Assembly (NCBI RefSeq): GCF_019396325.1
Contig: NZ_JAHKRO010000006.1
Span: 1 to 64,000 of the forward strand
DNA length: 64,000 nt
DNA from: Nonomuraea ceibae
Lineage (GTDB): Bacteria > Actinomycetota > Actinomycetes > Streptosporangiales > Streptosporangiaceae
Reading direction: 5' to 3'
In this document: one piece after another, positions 1 to 7,454 of the stretch
Position numbering within the stretch: the first letter of the stretch is position 1
How the letters are laid out: each line of letters starts with the position of its first letter
Program-made: the position numbers and the translations under genes
The notes under the pieces: model-generated
The model's input: only the letters and a program-made list of their open reading frames with translations
The model's database searches: none
Told to the model about the DNA's origin: nothing

Positions 1-78
1 CTTGCTCTGCTTGGGCTTGCCCGCCACGCCGGCGTCCTCCAGGTCGATCTCCGTCGATGCCTGGATCACAGTACTCAT
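1..78 (-). CDS. Transposase, N-terminal 26 residues only (IS256-like)
   Basis: Reading leftward, an ATG at 78 opens a frame (MSTVIQASTEIDLEDAG...) that runs off the window edge. It begins about 47 bp inside a putative IS end that interrupts the integrase. A short acidic N-terminus ahead of the conserved part is common in actinobacterial IS256/Mutator-type transposases, but no catalytic residue is visible, so the family is a recollection-based guess. The ATG overlaps the TGA that ends the disrupted integrase frame. Confidence 0.5.
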   Translation of the reverse strand, partial: MSTVIQASTEIDLEDAGVAGKPKQSK

Positions 79-791
79 CACGGGTGTCCTCCATGATCAG
101 GAGTTACACCGTTGTTCTTACACTCCCCGACGTGGAGGAAGGCGAAGAGCCGATGCCGCTTGGCGTGCATGAGGAAGGTTCGGAGTTGAGCGGCGGTCCA
201 GATCGTTCCGGGTGGCTTGATCTCTGAGCGAGGCCGCTTGGCCTTCTCCACGGGGGAGCTGCTCAGGTACTCGTGGACGACGACCGCATCCCGGAAGGCA
301 CGGCGCAGGATGGCGTGAGTGTGCGTGACGGTCGAGGCCTTGAGCGGCTTGCCGTCCTGGCGGCCCTTGGTGCTCAGGTCGCGATAGAGCTTGGTGATCG
401 TGGCGGGCCGTACCGCTTGAAGGCGCATCTTGCCGATGTACGGCTTGATGTAGAGGCGGATGCCCGCCTTGTAGTCCTCCAGGGTGCCGGGCTTGATCTC
501 CATCGCGTGGTCCTCGATCCACATGTCGAGGAACTCCGCCACGGTGATCTCATCGCGGTCTACGTACTCACCGCGACGAGCCTTCACCCTCGCCTCGTCG
601 CGAGCTTCCTTGGCCTTGTCCTCGGTGGTGAATCCGCCGACCCAGCGAGGACGGCTGAGGCCGGTCTCGGGGTCCTTGACGCGGATGACGTAGTACCAGG
701 AGTTGCCGCGCTTGATCACGCCGTCGCGCAGCTTCGGGCCGGTCTTCTTCCGGGGCTGCTCGTCCGGAGCGCCTACGAGAGTCTTGGTCAT
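78..791 (-). pseudogene. int: Tyrosine-family site-specific integrase of the AICE, truncated by an IS
   Basis: The 237-aa product has a basic N-terminus, an arm-type DNA-binding region (about 20-75, GVIKRGNSWYYVIRV...PRWVGGF) and the SAM-like core-binding domain (about 80-175, TVAEFLDMWIEDH, then IKPYIGKMRLQ). The catalytic domain only begins (about 205-220, RHRLFAFLHV). After that the frame enters IS sequence and ends at a TGA. None of the catalytic R-H-R-Y residues is encoded here, whereas complete AICE integrases are about 380-460 aa. It follows xis with a 4-bp overlap at the end of the rep-xis-int operon. Unless the IS excises or another integrase acts in trans, the element should not be able to integrate or excise. 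Confidence 0.9.
101..125. repeat. Putative terminal inverted repeat of the insertion sequence
   Basis: Reading leftward, native integrase coding (residues ...FAFLHV) stops at about 126 and is followed by GAGTGTAAGAACAACGGTGT then AACTC. This matches the look of IS256-type ends, which often start with GAGTGT or GGGTGT and carry a GTGTAACTC block. The other end and any target-site duplication lie outside the window. Confidence 0.45.
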
Positions 792-973
792 GCTGCGTCC
801 TCCTTCGCGGTCAGGCGGGCGATGTAGTCGGTCAGAGCGGTGACGGGGATACGGCGAGAGCCGTCGATGCGAAGGGAGGCGATCGCGCCCGTGGTGATCA
901 GCTCGTAGAGCTTGCTACGGGAGATCGCGAGGGCTTCGGCCGCTTCGGGGACGGTGAGCAGGAGCCTGGTCAT
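788..973 (-). CDS. xis: Excisionase / MerR-like helix-turn-helix DNA-binding protein
   Basis: The 61-aa protein is one winged-helix excisionase domain: MTRLLLTVPEAAEALAISRS followed by KLYELITTGAIAS and the wing SLRIDGSRRIPVTALTDYI. In AICEs this protein bends DNA and directs the integrase toward excision. The start codon at 973 overlaps the rep stop codon (ATGA) and its own end overlaps the integrase start, so rep, xis and int are translationally coupled. The size and position are those of Xis in pSAM2-type elements. Confidence 0.9.
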   Translation of the reverse strand: MTRLLLTVPEAAEALAISRSKLYELITTGAIASLRIDGSRRIPVTALTDYIARLTAKEDAA

Positions 974-2334
974 GGGCGGCCCCTGGAGTTGTGCAAGGCT
1001 TCGGCGAGGAGCGCGTCTCCGGCTGAGTGGCCCTTGCCTGCGTAGGCCCACTCGCTGATCACAAGGACGGTGTCCTCGTCGAAGAGGGGCAGGCGGCCAA
1101 CGGCGATCTCGTGGTCGCGTACGTGGTCCTCGCGCGCGGCGCGCAGTGCGCCGAGGGTGGTGGAGTAGCGGCGGGAGCGGGTGGAGAAGTGGCCCCGGAA
1201 GCCGAGCATGTGTGCCCACTCGGCAAGGCGGAGTTCCTTGAGGTCGTCGATGGCACCCAGGCGGAGGCACTGGGTGACGAGTCGTTGGGCGTGGTCGCGG
1301 AGATTGAAGGCGTCGAGGTTGTCGAGTGGGTTGATGCGGCGGTCCAGGGTGCCGACGCATTCAGCGGCCTTGGTGGCGTACTTGGCGATGTAGCCGGCCA
1401 CGGCTTGCTCGGTCAGGTCGCCGTCCATGGTGATCGGGCGAATGTCGAGCTGAGCTCCCCACTTGAGCAGCCGAGCCGGGGCATTCTCGATCGCAGGGAC
1501 GAGAGCACTCACGACATGGGCGGCGTGCCGTACGGCTTGCGCCAGGACGTCAGCGGTGGCCCAGGCCGGAGGCGGTACGGCAGGCCCGCCGGGGCCGTCG
1601 AGGCGGATGATGGCGTGGAAGTGGACGACGCCGCGTCGCTGGTATTCGGCAACCTTGGCGAAGGAGACCGTCACGTGGTTGCGAAGGTCCTTGAGGGCCA
1701 GGCCGCCGAGCTTGGCCAGGTGGCGACGCAACGAGTCGGCGAACCGCTTCCAGAGGGTGGGCGCCAGAGCGTTGAACAGGACTGAGCCCGTGTAGTCGTA
1801 GCAGTCCGGGCACAGCGGTTCGCCGAGGCGGGGATCGTCGGGGCTGTGCTTGGCCGTGCACGACAGGACGCGCCCGTGAGGACATGTCTCGGCGTCGCGG
1901 CGGGCGTGACAGGGCAGGGCCTTCCCGCTCCTCTCTTTGCGGGAGTGGACCACGCCGAAGGACGGAGCGGTGAGGGTGACGAAGAGCGTCGGGTGCGAGG
2001 TGACAGCCTCAGGGACGCCCTTGCCGCCGACGAGCCCGGCGCGGATGAGTTGGTAGGTGTCGGCCCGGTAGACCTCAGCGCAGGCTGGGCAGCGGGAAGC
2101 GCGGCGGGTCTTGCAGGGCAGGCGCAGGACGCCGTCAGGCTCGCGGTTGGTGCTGTAGCGGTGGAGCAGTGCGCCGGTGGCGGCGTCGTAGTGCTCGACC
2201 TTGCCTCGCAGGTGAATGGGCTGTCGGCATCCGCCCGTGGCGTGGATCTGGGCGGCCCACCGGTCGAAGTCGTCGGAGTTGAGGCGGGTGATCAGGCCGT
2301 GGAGTACGTGCGGATTGGTGATGCTTGTGGGCAA
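970..2334 (-). CDS. repSA: Replication initiator protein, RepSA family
   Basis: A 454-aa HUH-type initiator. Rolling-circle motifs are visible: motif 1 at about 115-125 (PTLFVTLTAPSFG), the metal-binding HUH at 238-240 (VVHFHAIIRLDG) and the tyrosine motif at about 314-322 (GYIAKYATKA). Zinc-ribbon-like cysteine pairs occur at about 82-85 (CPAC) and 175-178 (CPDC). In pSAM2 and relatives, RepSA nicks the excised circle so the element replicates transiently before conjugation. It is the first gene of the rep-xis-int overlap series and is intact. Confidence 0.93.
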   Translation of the reverse strand: MPTSITNPHVLHGLITRLNSDDFDRWAAQIHATGGCRQPIHLRGKVEHYDAATGALLHRYSTNREPDGVLRLPCKTRRASRCPACAEVYRADTYQLIRAGLVGGKGVPEAVTSHPTLFVTLTAPSFGVVHSRKERSGKALPCHARRDAETCPHGRVLSCTAKHSPDDPRLGEPLCPDCYDYTGSVLFNALAPTLWKRFADSLRRHLAKLGGLALKDLRNHVTVSFAKVAEYQRRGVVHFHAIIRLDGPGGPAVPPPAWATADVLAQAVRHAAHVVSALVPAIENAPARLLKWGAQLDIRPITMDGDLTEQAVAGYIAKYATKAAECVGTLDRRINPLDNLDAFNLRDHAQRLVTQCLRLGAIDDLKELRLAEWAHMLGFRGHFSTRSRRYSTTLGALRAAREDHVRDHEIAVGRLPLFDEDTVLVISEWAYAGKGHSAGDALLAEALHNSRGRP

Positions 2335-2427
2335 GATGGAGACCTCCTTTCGCTCGTTCGGGTGAAGGGATGGCCCCCGACCTGGCAGGCGTCTTGGCGG
2401 ATGTACGGCCAGGCCGGGGGCGCTGCG

Positions 2428-2529
2428 CTATGCGCCGTGGTTGTCGAGACCGGAGCCGAAGCAGTCGCGGCAGGTCTCGCGGTCACCGTCGAGGCCGGTG
2501 CCGTTGCAGGTACAGCAGGCGAAGCGCAT
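2428..2529 (-). CDS. 33-aa double CxxCxGxG zinc-knuckle peptide
   Basis: A tiny leftward ORF (MRFACCTCNGTG...CRDCFGSG...). It contains two copies of CxxCxGxG, the zinc-binding repeat of DnaJ and similar treble-clef modules, 14 residues apart and little else. It lies 5 bp downstream of the 53-aa gene and about 95 bp before rep in the transfer operon. Peptides of this kind are common in AICE operons, but I know of no assigned function. The ordered cysteine pairs make a real gene more likely than chance. Confidence 0.6.
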   Translation of the reverse strand: MRFACCTCNGTGLDGDRETCRDCFGSGLDNHGA

Positions 2530-2534
2530 GGCGA

Positions 2535-2696
2535 TCACCTCCCTTCCTTGGGCAGGGTGTTGACGTAGACCCGCCAGTGGCGAGGGCGAGCGCGGTCGGG
2601 GTAGGCGCGGGAGACACCCGAGACGGTGAAGTTGAGGCGGAGCCGGAACAGGGCGTCGATGATCTCGGCGCGGGTGCCGTCGAGGCGGATTCGCAT
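2535..2696 (-). CDS. Small conserved AICE protein, 53 aa
   Basis: MRIRLDGTRAEIIDALFRLR continues with a beta-rich end (HWRVYVNTLP). The arrangement resembles a small alpha/beta fold. It sits between the 106-aa hypothetical gene (11 bp gap) and the CxxCxGxG peptide gene (5 bp gap), in the transfer-to-replication operon. I recognise it as a type of gene recurrent in actinobacterial integrative elements but cannot assign a function. Confidence 0.7.
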   Translation of the reverse strand: MRIRLDGTRAEIIDALFRLRLNFTVSGVSRAYPDRARPRHWRVYVNTLPKEGR

Positions 2697-2707
2697 GATC
2701 GGGTCTC

Positions 2708-3028
2708 CTATTCGGGATGGACGTGGCCGTAGTAGCTGGATTCGGCCTGGTGGCGAGCACGTGCACCGGAGAGGATCGCCACGGCCCGGTACTCGACCGG
2801 CCCGAAGTGGATCGAGGTGCCATAGTGGCCGTGCGGGATCTCCTCGATCTCGACCGTGGTCCCGAGCCAGGTGGCGATCTGGTCGACTTCGGCGCACAGA
2901 GCGCCATCGCTAGCGTCGTGCGGGAAGTGATGGACTGTCGCGGTGCGGGGGACCGGCAGGGCGGGGTTGGCCTCCAGGAAGGCGGCCAGGTCGCGCAGGC
3001 CGGAGATGACGGCGGTTCGGTGGTTCAT
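2708..3028 (-). CDS. Hypothetical AICE protein, 106 aa
   Basis: A soluble protein with no signal or membrane segment (MNHRTAVISGLRDLAAFLEA...). The N-terminal 40 residues look helical and the rest mixed (GTSIHFGPVEYRAVAIL, ending in an Arg/His-rich tail). It lies 14 bp downstream of the DUF2637 gene and upstream of the two micro-genes before rep. Its operon position suggests a transfer or replication accessory, but nothing in the sequence gives a mechanism. Confidence 0.75.
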   Translation of the reverse strand: MNHRTAVISGLRDLAAFLEANPALPVPRTATVHHFPHDASDGALCAEVDQIATWLGTTVEIEEIPHGHYGTSIHFGPVEYRAVAILSGARARHQAESSYYGHVHPE

Positions 3029-3042
3029 GTGGTGATCTCCCT

Positions 3043-3663
3043 TCAGGCAGTGCGCAGGGTGCGCAGCAGGTCGGAGGCGAGTTGGTTGGAGACGCCGAGG
3101 CGGACTCGGAGGGCGTCGCGGGTGATGGGCCTGCCGTGCTTGGCTTGATGTTCGTCGGCGACACGGCGGGCGTAGTCGAGCAGGGCCGGGGCGGGGCTTT
3201 CGGCTCCTTCGTCCTCGGACTCGTCCCCGGCGTCCTCGATCTCCGGGACGGGGACGAGCGCCGGGGACGGCTCAGGACGGGAGTCGGTGGCGCGGCGCTC
3301 CAGCATGGAGACGGCGACCAGGAAGGCCCCGGCAGGCGTAGCGGCGGTGATCCAGCCCCACACGGTCGGTATGGCTTGCGCCAGGTTGGCAGCCAGGGAC
3401 AGGACGACACCGCCAGCCAGGACGAGGACGGGCCAGGAGATCAGCCCGCGCCGGACGCGGCCCGTCTTCTTGTCACGCTGCCTTTCTCTGGCGGCCATGA
3501 CACAGGTGAGGTCGATGCACACCGCCACCGCCCAGGACATCCAGCCGGTTTGGCCGTGGTCGGCGGCGGTGTCGCGGATGTGGGTGAACGATCCGGCACC
3601 AGCGATGACGGCCAGGACGAGGACCGGCCCGGAGTCGAGCAGCCAGGAGGCGAAGCCTCGCAT
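3043..3663 (-). CDS. DUF2637 membrane protein (Spd-like, plasmid spread)
   Basis: The 206-aa protein has four hydrophobic segments in the first 110 residues (about 7-25, 39-55, 76-97 and 101-120), then an acidic linker and a C-terminal helix-turn-helix-like segment (ITRDALRVRLGVSNQLASDL). DUF2637 proteins are linked to intramycelial spreading of Streptomyces plasmids and AICEs and sit next to tra, as here (19 bp downstream of it). The C-terminal DNA-binding-like part suggests the membrane protein may also contact element DNA; that is inference. Confidence 0.82.
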   Translation of the reverse strand: MRGFASWLLDSGPVLVLAVIAGAGSFTHIRDTAADHGQTGWMSWAVAVCIDLTCVMAARERQRDKKTGRVRRGLISWPVLVLAGGVVLSLAANLAQAIPTVWGWITAATPAGAFLVAVSMLERRATDSRPEPSPALVPVPEIEDAGDESEDEGAESPAPALLDYARRVADEHQAKHGRPITRDALRVRLGVSNQLASDLLRTLRTA

Positions 3664-3682
3664 CGTTACCCCCTTTCGTGGA

Positions 3683-5008
3683 TCAGGCGTCGAGCAGTTG
3701 GGACGGGTCGAAGTCGGGCAGGTGGGCGGTGATCTCGTCCCAGGCCGGGGCCAGGTGGGCGTACGTCCTGGCGGCGTGTTCAGCGGCGGTTTCGGTGACG
3801 TAGAAGGAGCGAGCGCGGTACCACTGGCCGTCCGAGGATGCGATGATCGCGACGCCGGGTGTCTCGGCAGCGATGGAGCGAGCGGAGACGAGCGCGGCGG
3901 GGTCGAGGTCGCCGAGGGTCATGGTCGCCGTTTCTGGATCGTTGACCCGGTGGCAGATCCGTCCCGAGCACTGGGCGCGGAGAGCGGTGACGCCGGGGCC
4001 GAGGTCGGAGCCGATCCGTTGGCCGCAGCAGAACAGGTAGATCCCGAACGCCCGCCCGAGCTGTGCCACCCGCAGGAGCGCGGTCGAGGTGCGGGCGACC
4101 TCGTCCTTCTCGGACTTGTCGGCCATCAGGTAGAGCTCTGCCAGCTCATCGACCAGGACGACGACCGGGACCGGGCGTAGGGCGGGCGGGAGTTGCCAGA
4201 TGTTGCGGGCAGCGGCCTGACGGCATAGGCCCATGCGATCGACCATCAGGGCGACCAGATCATCCAGCAGCTTGAGAGACTCCGAACGGTCGGTGGCCAG
4301 GGCCGACAGGCGCGGAGCGTAGGGAGTGAACTCGACCCCGCCCTTGAGGTCGAAGCCGACCAGCGCCACAGGCTGCGGGGCCAGGCCGACAATGAGGGCA
4401 TTAGCGAGGTTGGACTTGCCGCTCTGAGTCGCTCCGGCGTTGAGCCAGTGCGGGATGGTGCGGAAGTCGACCACCCACGGCTTGCCGGTCTCCAACCGGC
4501 CCACGGTGACCTTGAGCAACTCCGGACTCGCGGGGAGGTGGTCGATCTTCACCAGCGGGTCACGCATCGTGGCCATGAGCACCACGCGCCCAGGCCGGGG
4601 CGAGGAGACTCGTACCGCATGAACGCCCCACGAGTGCGCCAGTGCTTCCGCGGCTTCGGCGTAGTCGCCGGGGACCTGGCCCTCCAGCGTCCACAGGGTG
4701 ACGCGCCAGCCGTGCCGGGTTGGCAGTGGCAGCCACATCCACGGCTTGGTATCGACGGCGACCCGTTGGAAGCGCCGCCGTACTTTGACGATGCCGGTGG
4801 AGGCGATCGCGCCGGGGACGGTGGTGAACCACCAGCGCTGCCGCTTCTTGGTCAGCCCGCAGCCGAGTGCCACCCGCCGCCAGGACGCGCGGACCGACAG
4901 GGCCATCAGCGGATAGCCGAGCACCAGCCAGAAGGACCGGTAGTGCCACCGGCGCCAGGCCCACAGCCCGACGCCGATGACCACCAGGGCCAGAAGGGCC
5001 TTAAGCAT
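3683..5008 (-). CDS. FtsK/SpoIIIE (TraB-type) conjugative DNA translocase
   Basis: The 441-aa ATPase has one or two N-terminal membrane segments (about 3-17 and 24-38), Walker A at 192-199 (GATQSGKS) and Walker B at 282-288 (VVVLVDE), followed by the arginine-rich TraB-like segment (LRVAQLGRAFGIYLFCCGQR). In AICEs one such hexameric pump moves double-stranded DNA between hyphae, with no type IV secretion system. The start at 5008 overlaps the end of the upstream gene by 8 bp. It is the only conjugation motor in the element. Confidence 0.93.
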   Translation of the reverse strand: MLKALLALVVIGVGLWAWRRWHYRSFWLVLGYPLMALSVRASWRRVALGCGLTKKRQRWWFTTVPGAIASTGIVKVRRRFQRVAVDTKPWMWLPLPTRHGWRVTLWTLEGQVPGDYAEAAEALAHSWGVHAVRVSSPRPGRVVLMATMRDPLVKIDHLPASPELLKVTVGRLETGKPWVVDFRTIPHWLNAGATQSGKSNLANALIVGLAPQPVALVGFDLKGGVEFTPYAPRLSALATDRSESLKLLDDLVALMVDRMGLCRQAAARNIWQLPPALRPVPVVVLVDELAELYLMADKSEKDEVARTSTALLRVAQLGRAFGIYLFCCGQRIGSDLGPGVTALRAQCSGRICHRVNDPETATMTLGDLDPAALVSARSIAAETPGVAIIASSDGQWYRARSFYVTETAAEHAARTYAHLAPAWDEITAHLPDFDPSQLLDA

Positions 5009-5330
5009 CGGCGCCCTCCCGCACAGGAAGCAGCGCCGAGGCGCGGTAGGCGATGCCCCACCGTCCGGCGATCTCCCACACGTAGCCGAGCAGGCCGACC
5101 GCGTTGACGGAGTCTCCGGTGGTGATGGGTGGTTCGCCGGTGGTGCCGATCTTGACGAGTTCGATCCGGCCGAACTCGTCCTCTACCGAGACGGTGACCT
5201 CGTAGACGGTGTTGCCGTTCTTGTCAGTCTTGATCTCGCCGGTGTCGCGGTTGAGCACGCGCGGCCGGGGAGCCTTGACGCAGGTGATGGAGAGCTTGGA
5301 CGTGTCCACAGGGATCGGGACGGAACGCAT
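5001..5330 (-). CDS. Conserved hypothetical AICE protein, first gene of the transfer operon
   Basis: A 109-aa mostly beta-strand protein (MRSVPIPVDTSKLSITCV..., ending in LLGYVWEIAGRWGIAYRASAL). Proteins of this type commonly open the tra operon in Streptomyces AICEs, directly downstream of the GntR-controlled promoter. The single-strand-binding/OB-like look is only an impression. Its start lies 24 bp from the operator at 5354-5379, so it should be repressed with tra. Confidence 0.8.
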   Translation of the reverse strand: MRSVPIPVDTSKLSITCVKAPRPRVLNRDTGEIKTDKNGNTVYEVTVSVEDEFGRIELVKIGTTGEPPITTGDSVNAVGLLGYVWEIAGRWGIAYRASALLPVREGADA

Positions 5331-5353
5331 AGGGTCTGACCTCCTTATTCGTC

Positions 5354-5379
5354 GTAGCCAACATAGTTAACCTAGTTGG
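5354..5379. promoter_or_regulatory. Palindromic operator between the tra operon and the gntR repressor
   Basis: AGCCAAC (5354-5360) and GTTGGCT (5373-5379) form a perfect 7-bp inverted repeat around an AT-rich 12-bp centre containing GTTAAC. AGTT recurs every 9 bp through and past the right arm. It is the AT-rich point of the divergent region and lies between the leftward transfer operon and the rightward gntR gene, where KorSA-type repressors bind in related elements. Confidence 0.75.
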
Positions 5380-5426
5380 CTCAGTTGTCAATGTTTGCAT
5401 GGCTGGCTTGGTGTGGTGAGATTGGG

Positions 5427-5768
5427 ATGATGGTTAAGCACACCGGGCGGCCCGGCTATCTCCAGATCGCTGACGATCTGCGCGCGCAGATCCGAGGCGG
5501 AGCCCTCGCGCCCGGGGCCCCGTTGCCCTCCACGGCCCAGCTCGCCGAGCAGTACGACGCTTCGCTGTCGCTGGTGAAGATGGCCGTCGGCGTGCTCCGC
5601 ACTGAGGGCCTCGTGGTCGGCCAGCAAGGCAAAGGCGTGTTCGTCCGGGACGCTGCGGAGACCCCGGCGGACGAGATTGCCGAGCTGCGCGCCGCCGTAC
5701 AGGAGTTGTCCGTACGGCTCGCGCGGGTTGAGGAGCAGCTCGCTACGTCCACTGAACGCCCCTCGTAA
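5427..5768 (+). CDS. GntR-family transcriptional repressor (KorSA/Kor-like)
   Basis: The 113-aa protein has a winged helix at about 8-75 (GYLQIADDLRAQIRGGALAP, then LPSTAQLAEQY and VLRTEGLVVGQQGKGVFV) and a C-terminal coiled coil (about 78-105) but no effector domain. It is divergent from the tra/rep operon. In pSAM2, KorSA represses its own gene and the transfer functions; the same role fits here. I chose the ATG at 5427 because GGTGAG lies 5-10 bp upstream and homologues start just before this motif; the ATG at 5430 is equally possible. Confidence 0.88.
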   Translation: MMVKHTGRPGYLQIADDLRAQIRGGALAPGAPLPSTAQLAEQYDASLSLVKMAVGVLRTEGLVVGQQGKGVFVRDAAETPADEIAELRAAVQELSVRLARVEEQLATSTERPS

Positions 5769-5889
5769 CCATCCGGGCGCGGAGGCTGGCACTCATCCGC
5801 CGATCGGCCCGATGAATGTGGACCACCAGGGCGACGAAGCCGGTCGCCAGCGCCAGGGTCAGCAGGGCGGTACCGATGAGCGCGATCAT
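5743..5889 (-). CDS. Small membrane protein, 48 aa
   Basis: MIALIGTALLTLALATGFVA is followed by LVVHIHRADR and a basic tail: one transmembrane segment with a positively charged cytoplasmic end. Its start overlaps the stop of the upstream 66-aa gene (ATGA), which supports it being real. The 3' end overlaps the 3' end of gntR by 26 bp on the opposite strand. No function is assignable. Confidence 0.6.
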   Translation of the reverse strand: MIALIGTALLTLALATGFVALVVHIHRADRRMSASLRARMVTRGVQWT

Positions 5890-6086
5890 GACCAGACCAC
5901 CCCGGCCTTGCCGCCGTTGCGCGGGCCGCGCGGAGGCCGCCGAGTCTCGCCCCGCCGCTTCCTGTTCCTGGCCGCCTGCTTCTTGATCCAGCGGTCCCGG
6001 GCAAGGCACTTGGTGCAGCGGTTCTGTCCCTCGTCGAGCTGTCCGCCGCACTCGCAGGCGGGGGACGGGTAGATCTCGTTGGTCAT
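5886..6086 (-). CDS. Small zinc-ribbon protein, 66 aa
   Basis: MTNEIYPSPACECGGQLDEG continues with NRCTKCLARDRW and a very basic C-terminus. CxCGG and CxxC, 11 residues apart, form a likely zinc ribbon. An AGGAGAGG-type ribosome site precedes the start at 6086. It is coupled to the 48-aa membrane gene. Such a pair next to gntR is a recurrent AICE arrangement; the role is unknown, and nucleic-acid binding is likely from the basic tail. Confidence 0.7.
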   Translation of the reverse strand: MTNEIYPSPACECGGQLDEGQNRCTKCLARDRWIKKQAARNRKRRGETRRPPRGPRNGGKAGVVWS

Positions 6087-6234
6087 GTGATCACCTCTCC
6101 TTTCGATCAGCGGTCTTGCTTGCAGATCGAGAATGCGACGGAGAGTGAGGACGAGATCACTACACGACGGGACATGTTCAAGACGTCCGGCCTACGATGT
6201 TGCGGTCCCTGGATGTCCCCCGCAGGCAGGTGAA

Positions 6235-6975
6235 ATGGCGAACGAACGGCTCCGCGCGGCCCTGCTCAAGAAGGGCGTGGGCATCGCCCAGTTGGCCGAG
6301 GCGGTCCAGGTGGACCCCAAAACGGCGGAGCGGTGGGTCACGCAGGGGCGTCAGCCGTACAGAAAGCACCGCTTTGCCACAGCTTCGTACCTGGGTGTGG
6401 ACGAGTCTTACCTGTGGCCGGAGGCTCTGACGCGGGAGCAGGTGGCGTCAGCGTCGGAGAGCGAGTTGGTGCGGGTGTATCCGCATCGATGGACCGTCCC
6501 GAGGGACGAGTGGGGACGACTGTTCGCCGAGGCGTCCCAGGAGATCGGCATCCTCGTCTACAGCGGGGTTTTCCTTGCCGACGATGCTGGGATCGTGCGG
6601 ATGCTGCGCGAGAAGGCCGGGGCCGGTGTCAGGGTGCGTATCCTGCTTGGCGACCCCGAATGCGCCGAGGTGGCGCAGCGCGGCGCAGACGAAGGCATCG
6701 ACGACGGCATGGCTGCCCGTATCAAGAACGTCTTGGTGCTCTACCGGCCCTTGTGCGGGCGGGCGAACGTCGAGATCCGGTTGCATCGCACGGTGCTGTA
6801 CAACTCGATCTACCGCGCCGACGATCAGCTTCTCGTCAACACCCACGTGTACGGCACGCCCGCAGCCAACGCGCCCGTTTTCCACCTTCAGAAGGTCGAG
6901 GGGGGCGACATGGTCAACACCTACGTCGAGAGCTTCGAGCGGGTCTGGGCCGGGGCCGTCCCCGTAGAGTCCTGA
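6235..6975 (+). CDS. HTH protein with C-terminal DUF5919/PLD-like domain (copy 1)
   Basis: A 246-aa protein. Residues 1-60 are an XRE-like helix-turn-helix (LLKKGVGIAQLAEAVQVDPK, TAERWVTQG). Residues about 75-246 match what I know as DUF5919, with a phospholipase D-like feel: EIGILVYSGVFLADDAG, VRVRILLGDP and HRTVLYNSIYRADDQLLVNT. The start has a strong AGGCAGG ribosome site. It sits 2 bp ahead of the NUDIX gene, so they form an operon. A paralogue lies at 8978-9706. A role as a signal-sensing regulator of element transfer is inference from context. Confidence 0.82.
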   Translation: MANERLRAALLKKGVGIAQLAEAVQVDPKTAERWVTQGRQPYRKHRFATASYLGVDESYLWPEALTREQVASASESELVRVYPHRWTVPRDEWGRLFAEASQEIGILVYSGVFLADDAGIVRMLREKAGAGVRVRILLGDPECAEVAQRGADEGIDDGMAARIKNVLVLYRPLCGRANVEIRLHRTVLYNSIYRADDQLLVNTHVYGTPAANAPVFHLQKVEGGDMVNTYVESFERVWAGAVPVES

Positions 6976-6977
6976 GC

Positions 6978-7454
6978 ATGAGCCGCCGCATCGACTACTA
7001 CGACGACCCGGACGCACCCAAGCCGAACAGCCTGGTTCCCTCCGTGAACGTCGTGGTGACCAACGACGCCGGAGATGTGCTGATGATCCAGCGCACCGAT
7101 AACGGGAACTGGGCCGTCCCTGGCGGAGCGATCGACCTGGGGGAGTCGATCCCGGCGGCAGCCGTACGGGAGACGCTGGAGGAGACGGGGATCACGTGCG
7201 AGGTCACTGGGCTGGTTGGCACCTACAGCGACCCCCGACACGTGATCCTCTACACCTCCAACGGTGAGGCCCGGCAAGAGTTCTCCCTTGTCCTCACCGC
7301 CCGAGCCGTGAGCGGGCAGCCGGCCCCGAGCGACGAGTCGCGCGAAGTACGCTGGGTGCCGCGCGGCCAGCTCGCCGACCTGCCGATGGACCGCTCGATG
7401 AGGATGCGGATCGAGCACTACCTAGCCGGGACTGGCCTGCCGTACATCGGATAG
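6978..7454 (+). CDS. NUDIX hydrolase (Pif-like candidate)
   Basis: The 158-aa protein carries a complete Nudix box, G50-x5-E56-x7-R64-E-x2-E-E69-x-G71, in VPGGAIDLGESIPAA then VRETLEETG. All metal-binding glutamates are present. Substrates are nucleoside diphosphate derivatives, not predictable here. In pSAM2 the Pif protein, also a Nudix protein, blocks redundant transfer into cells already holding the element; this gene lies in a comparable accessory block of a related element. It is coupled to the DUF5919 gene (2-bp gap) and its 3' end overlaps the convergent HD gene by 33 bp. Confidence 0.9.
   Translation: MSRRIDYYDDPDAPKPNSLVPSVNVVVTNDAGDVLMIQRTDNGNWAVPGGAIDLGESIPAAAVRETLEETGITCEVTGLVGTYSDPRHVILYTSNGEARQEFSLVLTARAVSGQPAPSDESREVRWVPRGQLADLPMDRSMRMRIEHYLAGTGLPYIG

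Noticed and set aside
6181..6190. AGACGTCCGG upstream of DUF5919 copy 1 as a third tandem-GntR operator
   Set aside because: Only a single GACGTC unit is present, without the 10-bp tandem partner seen at the other two sites.
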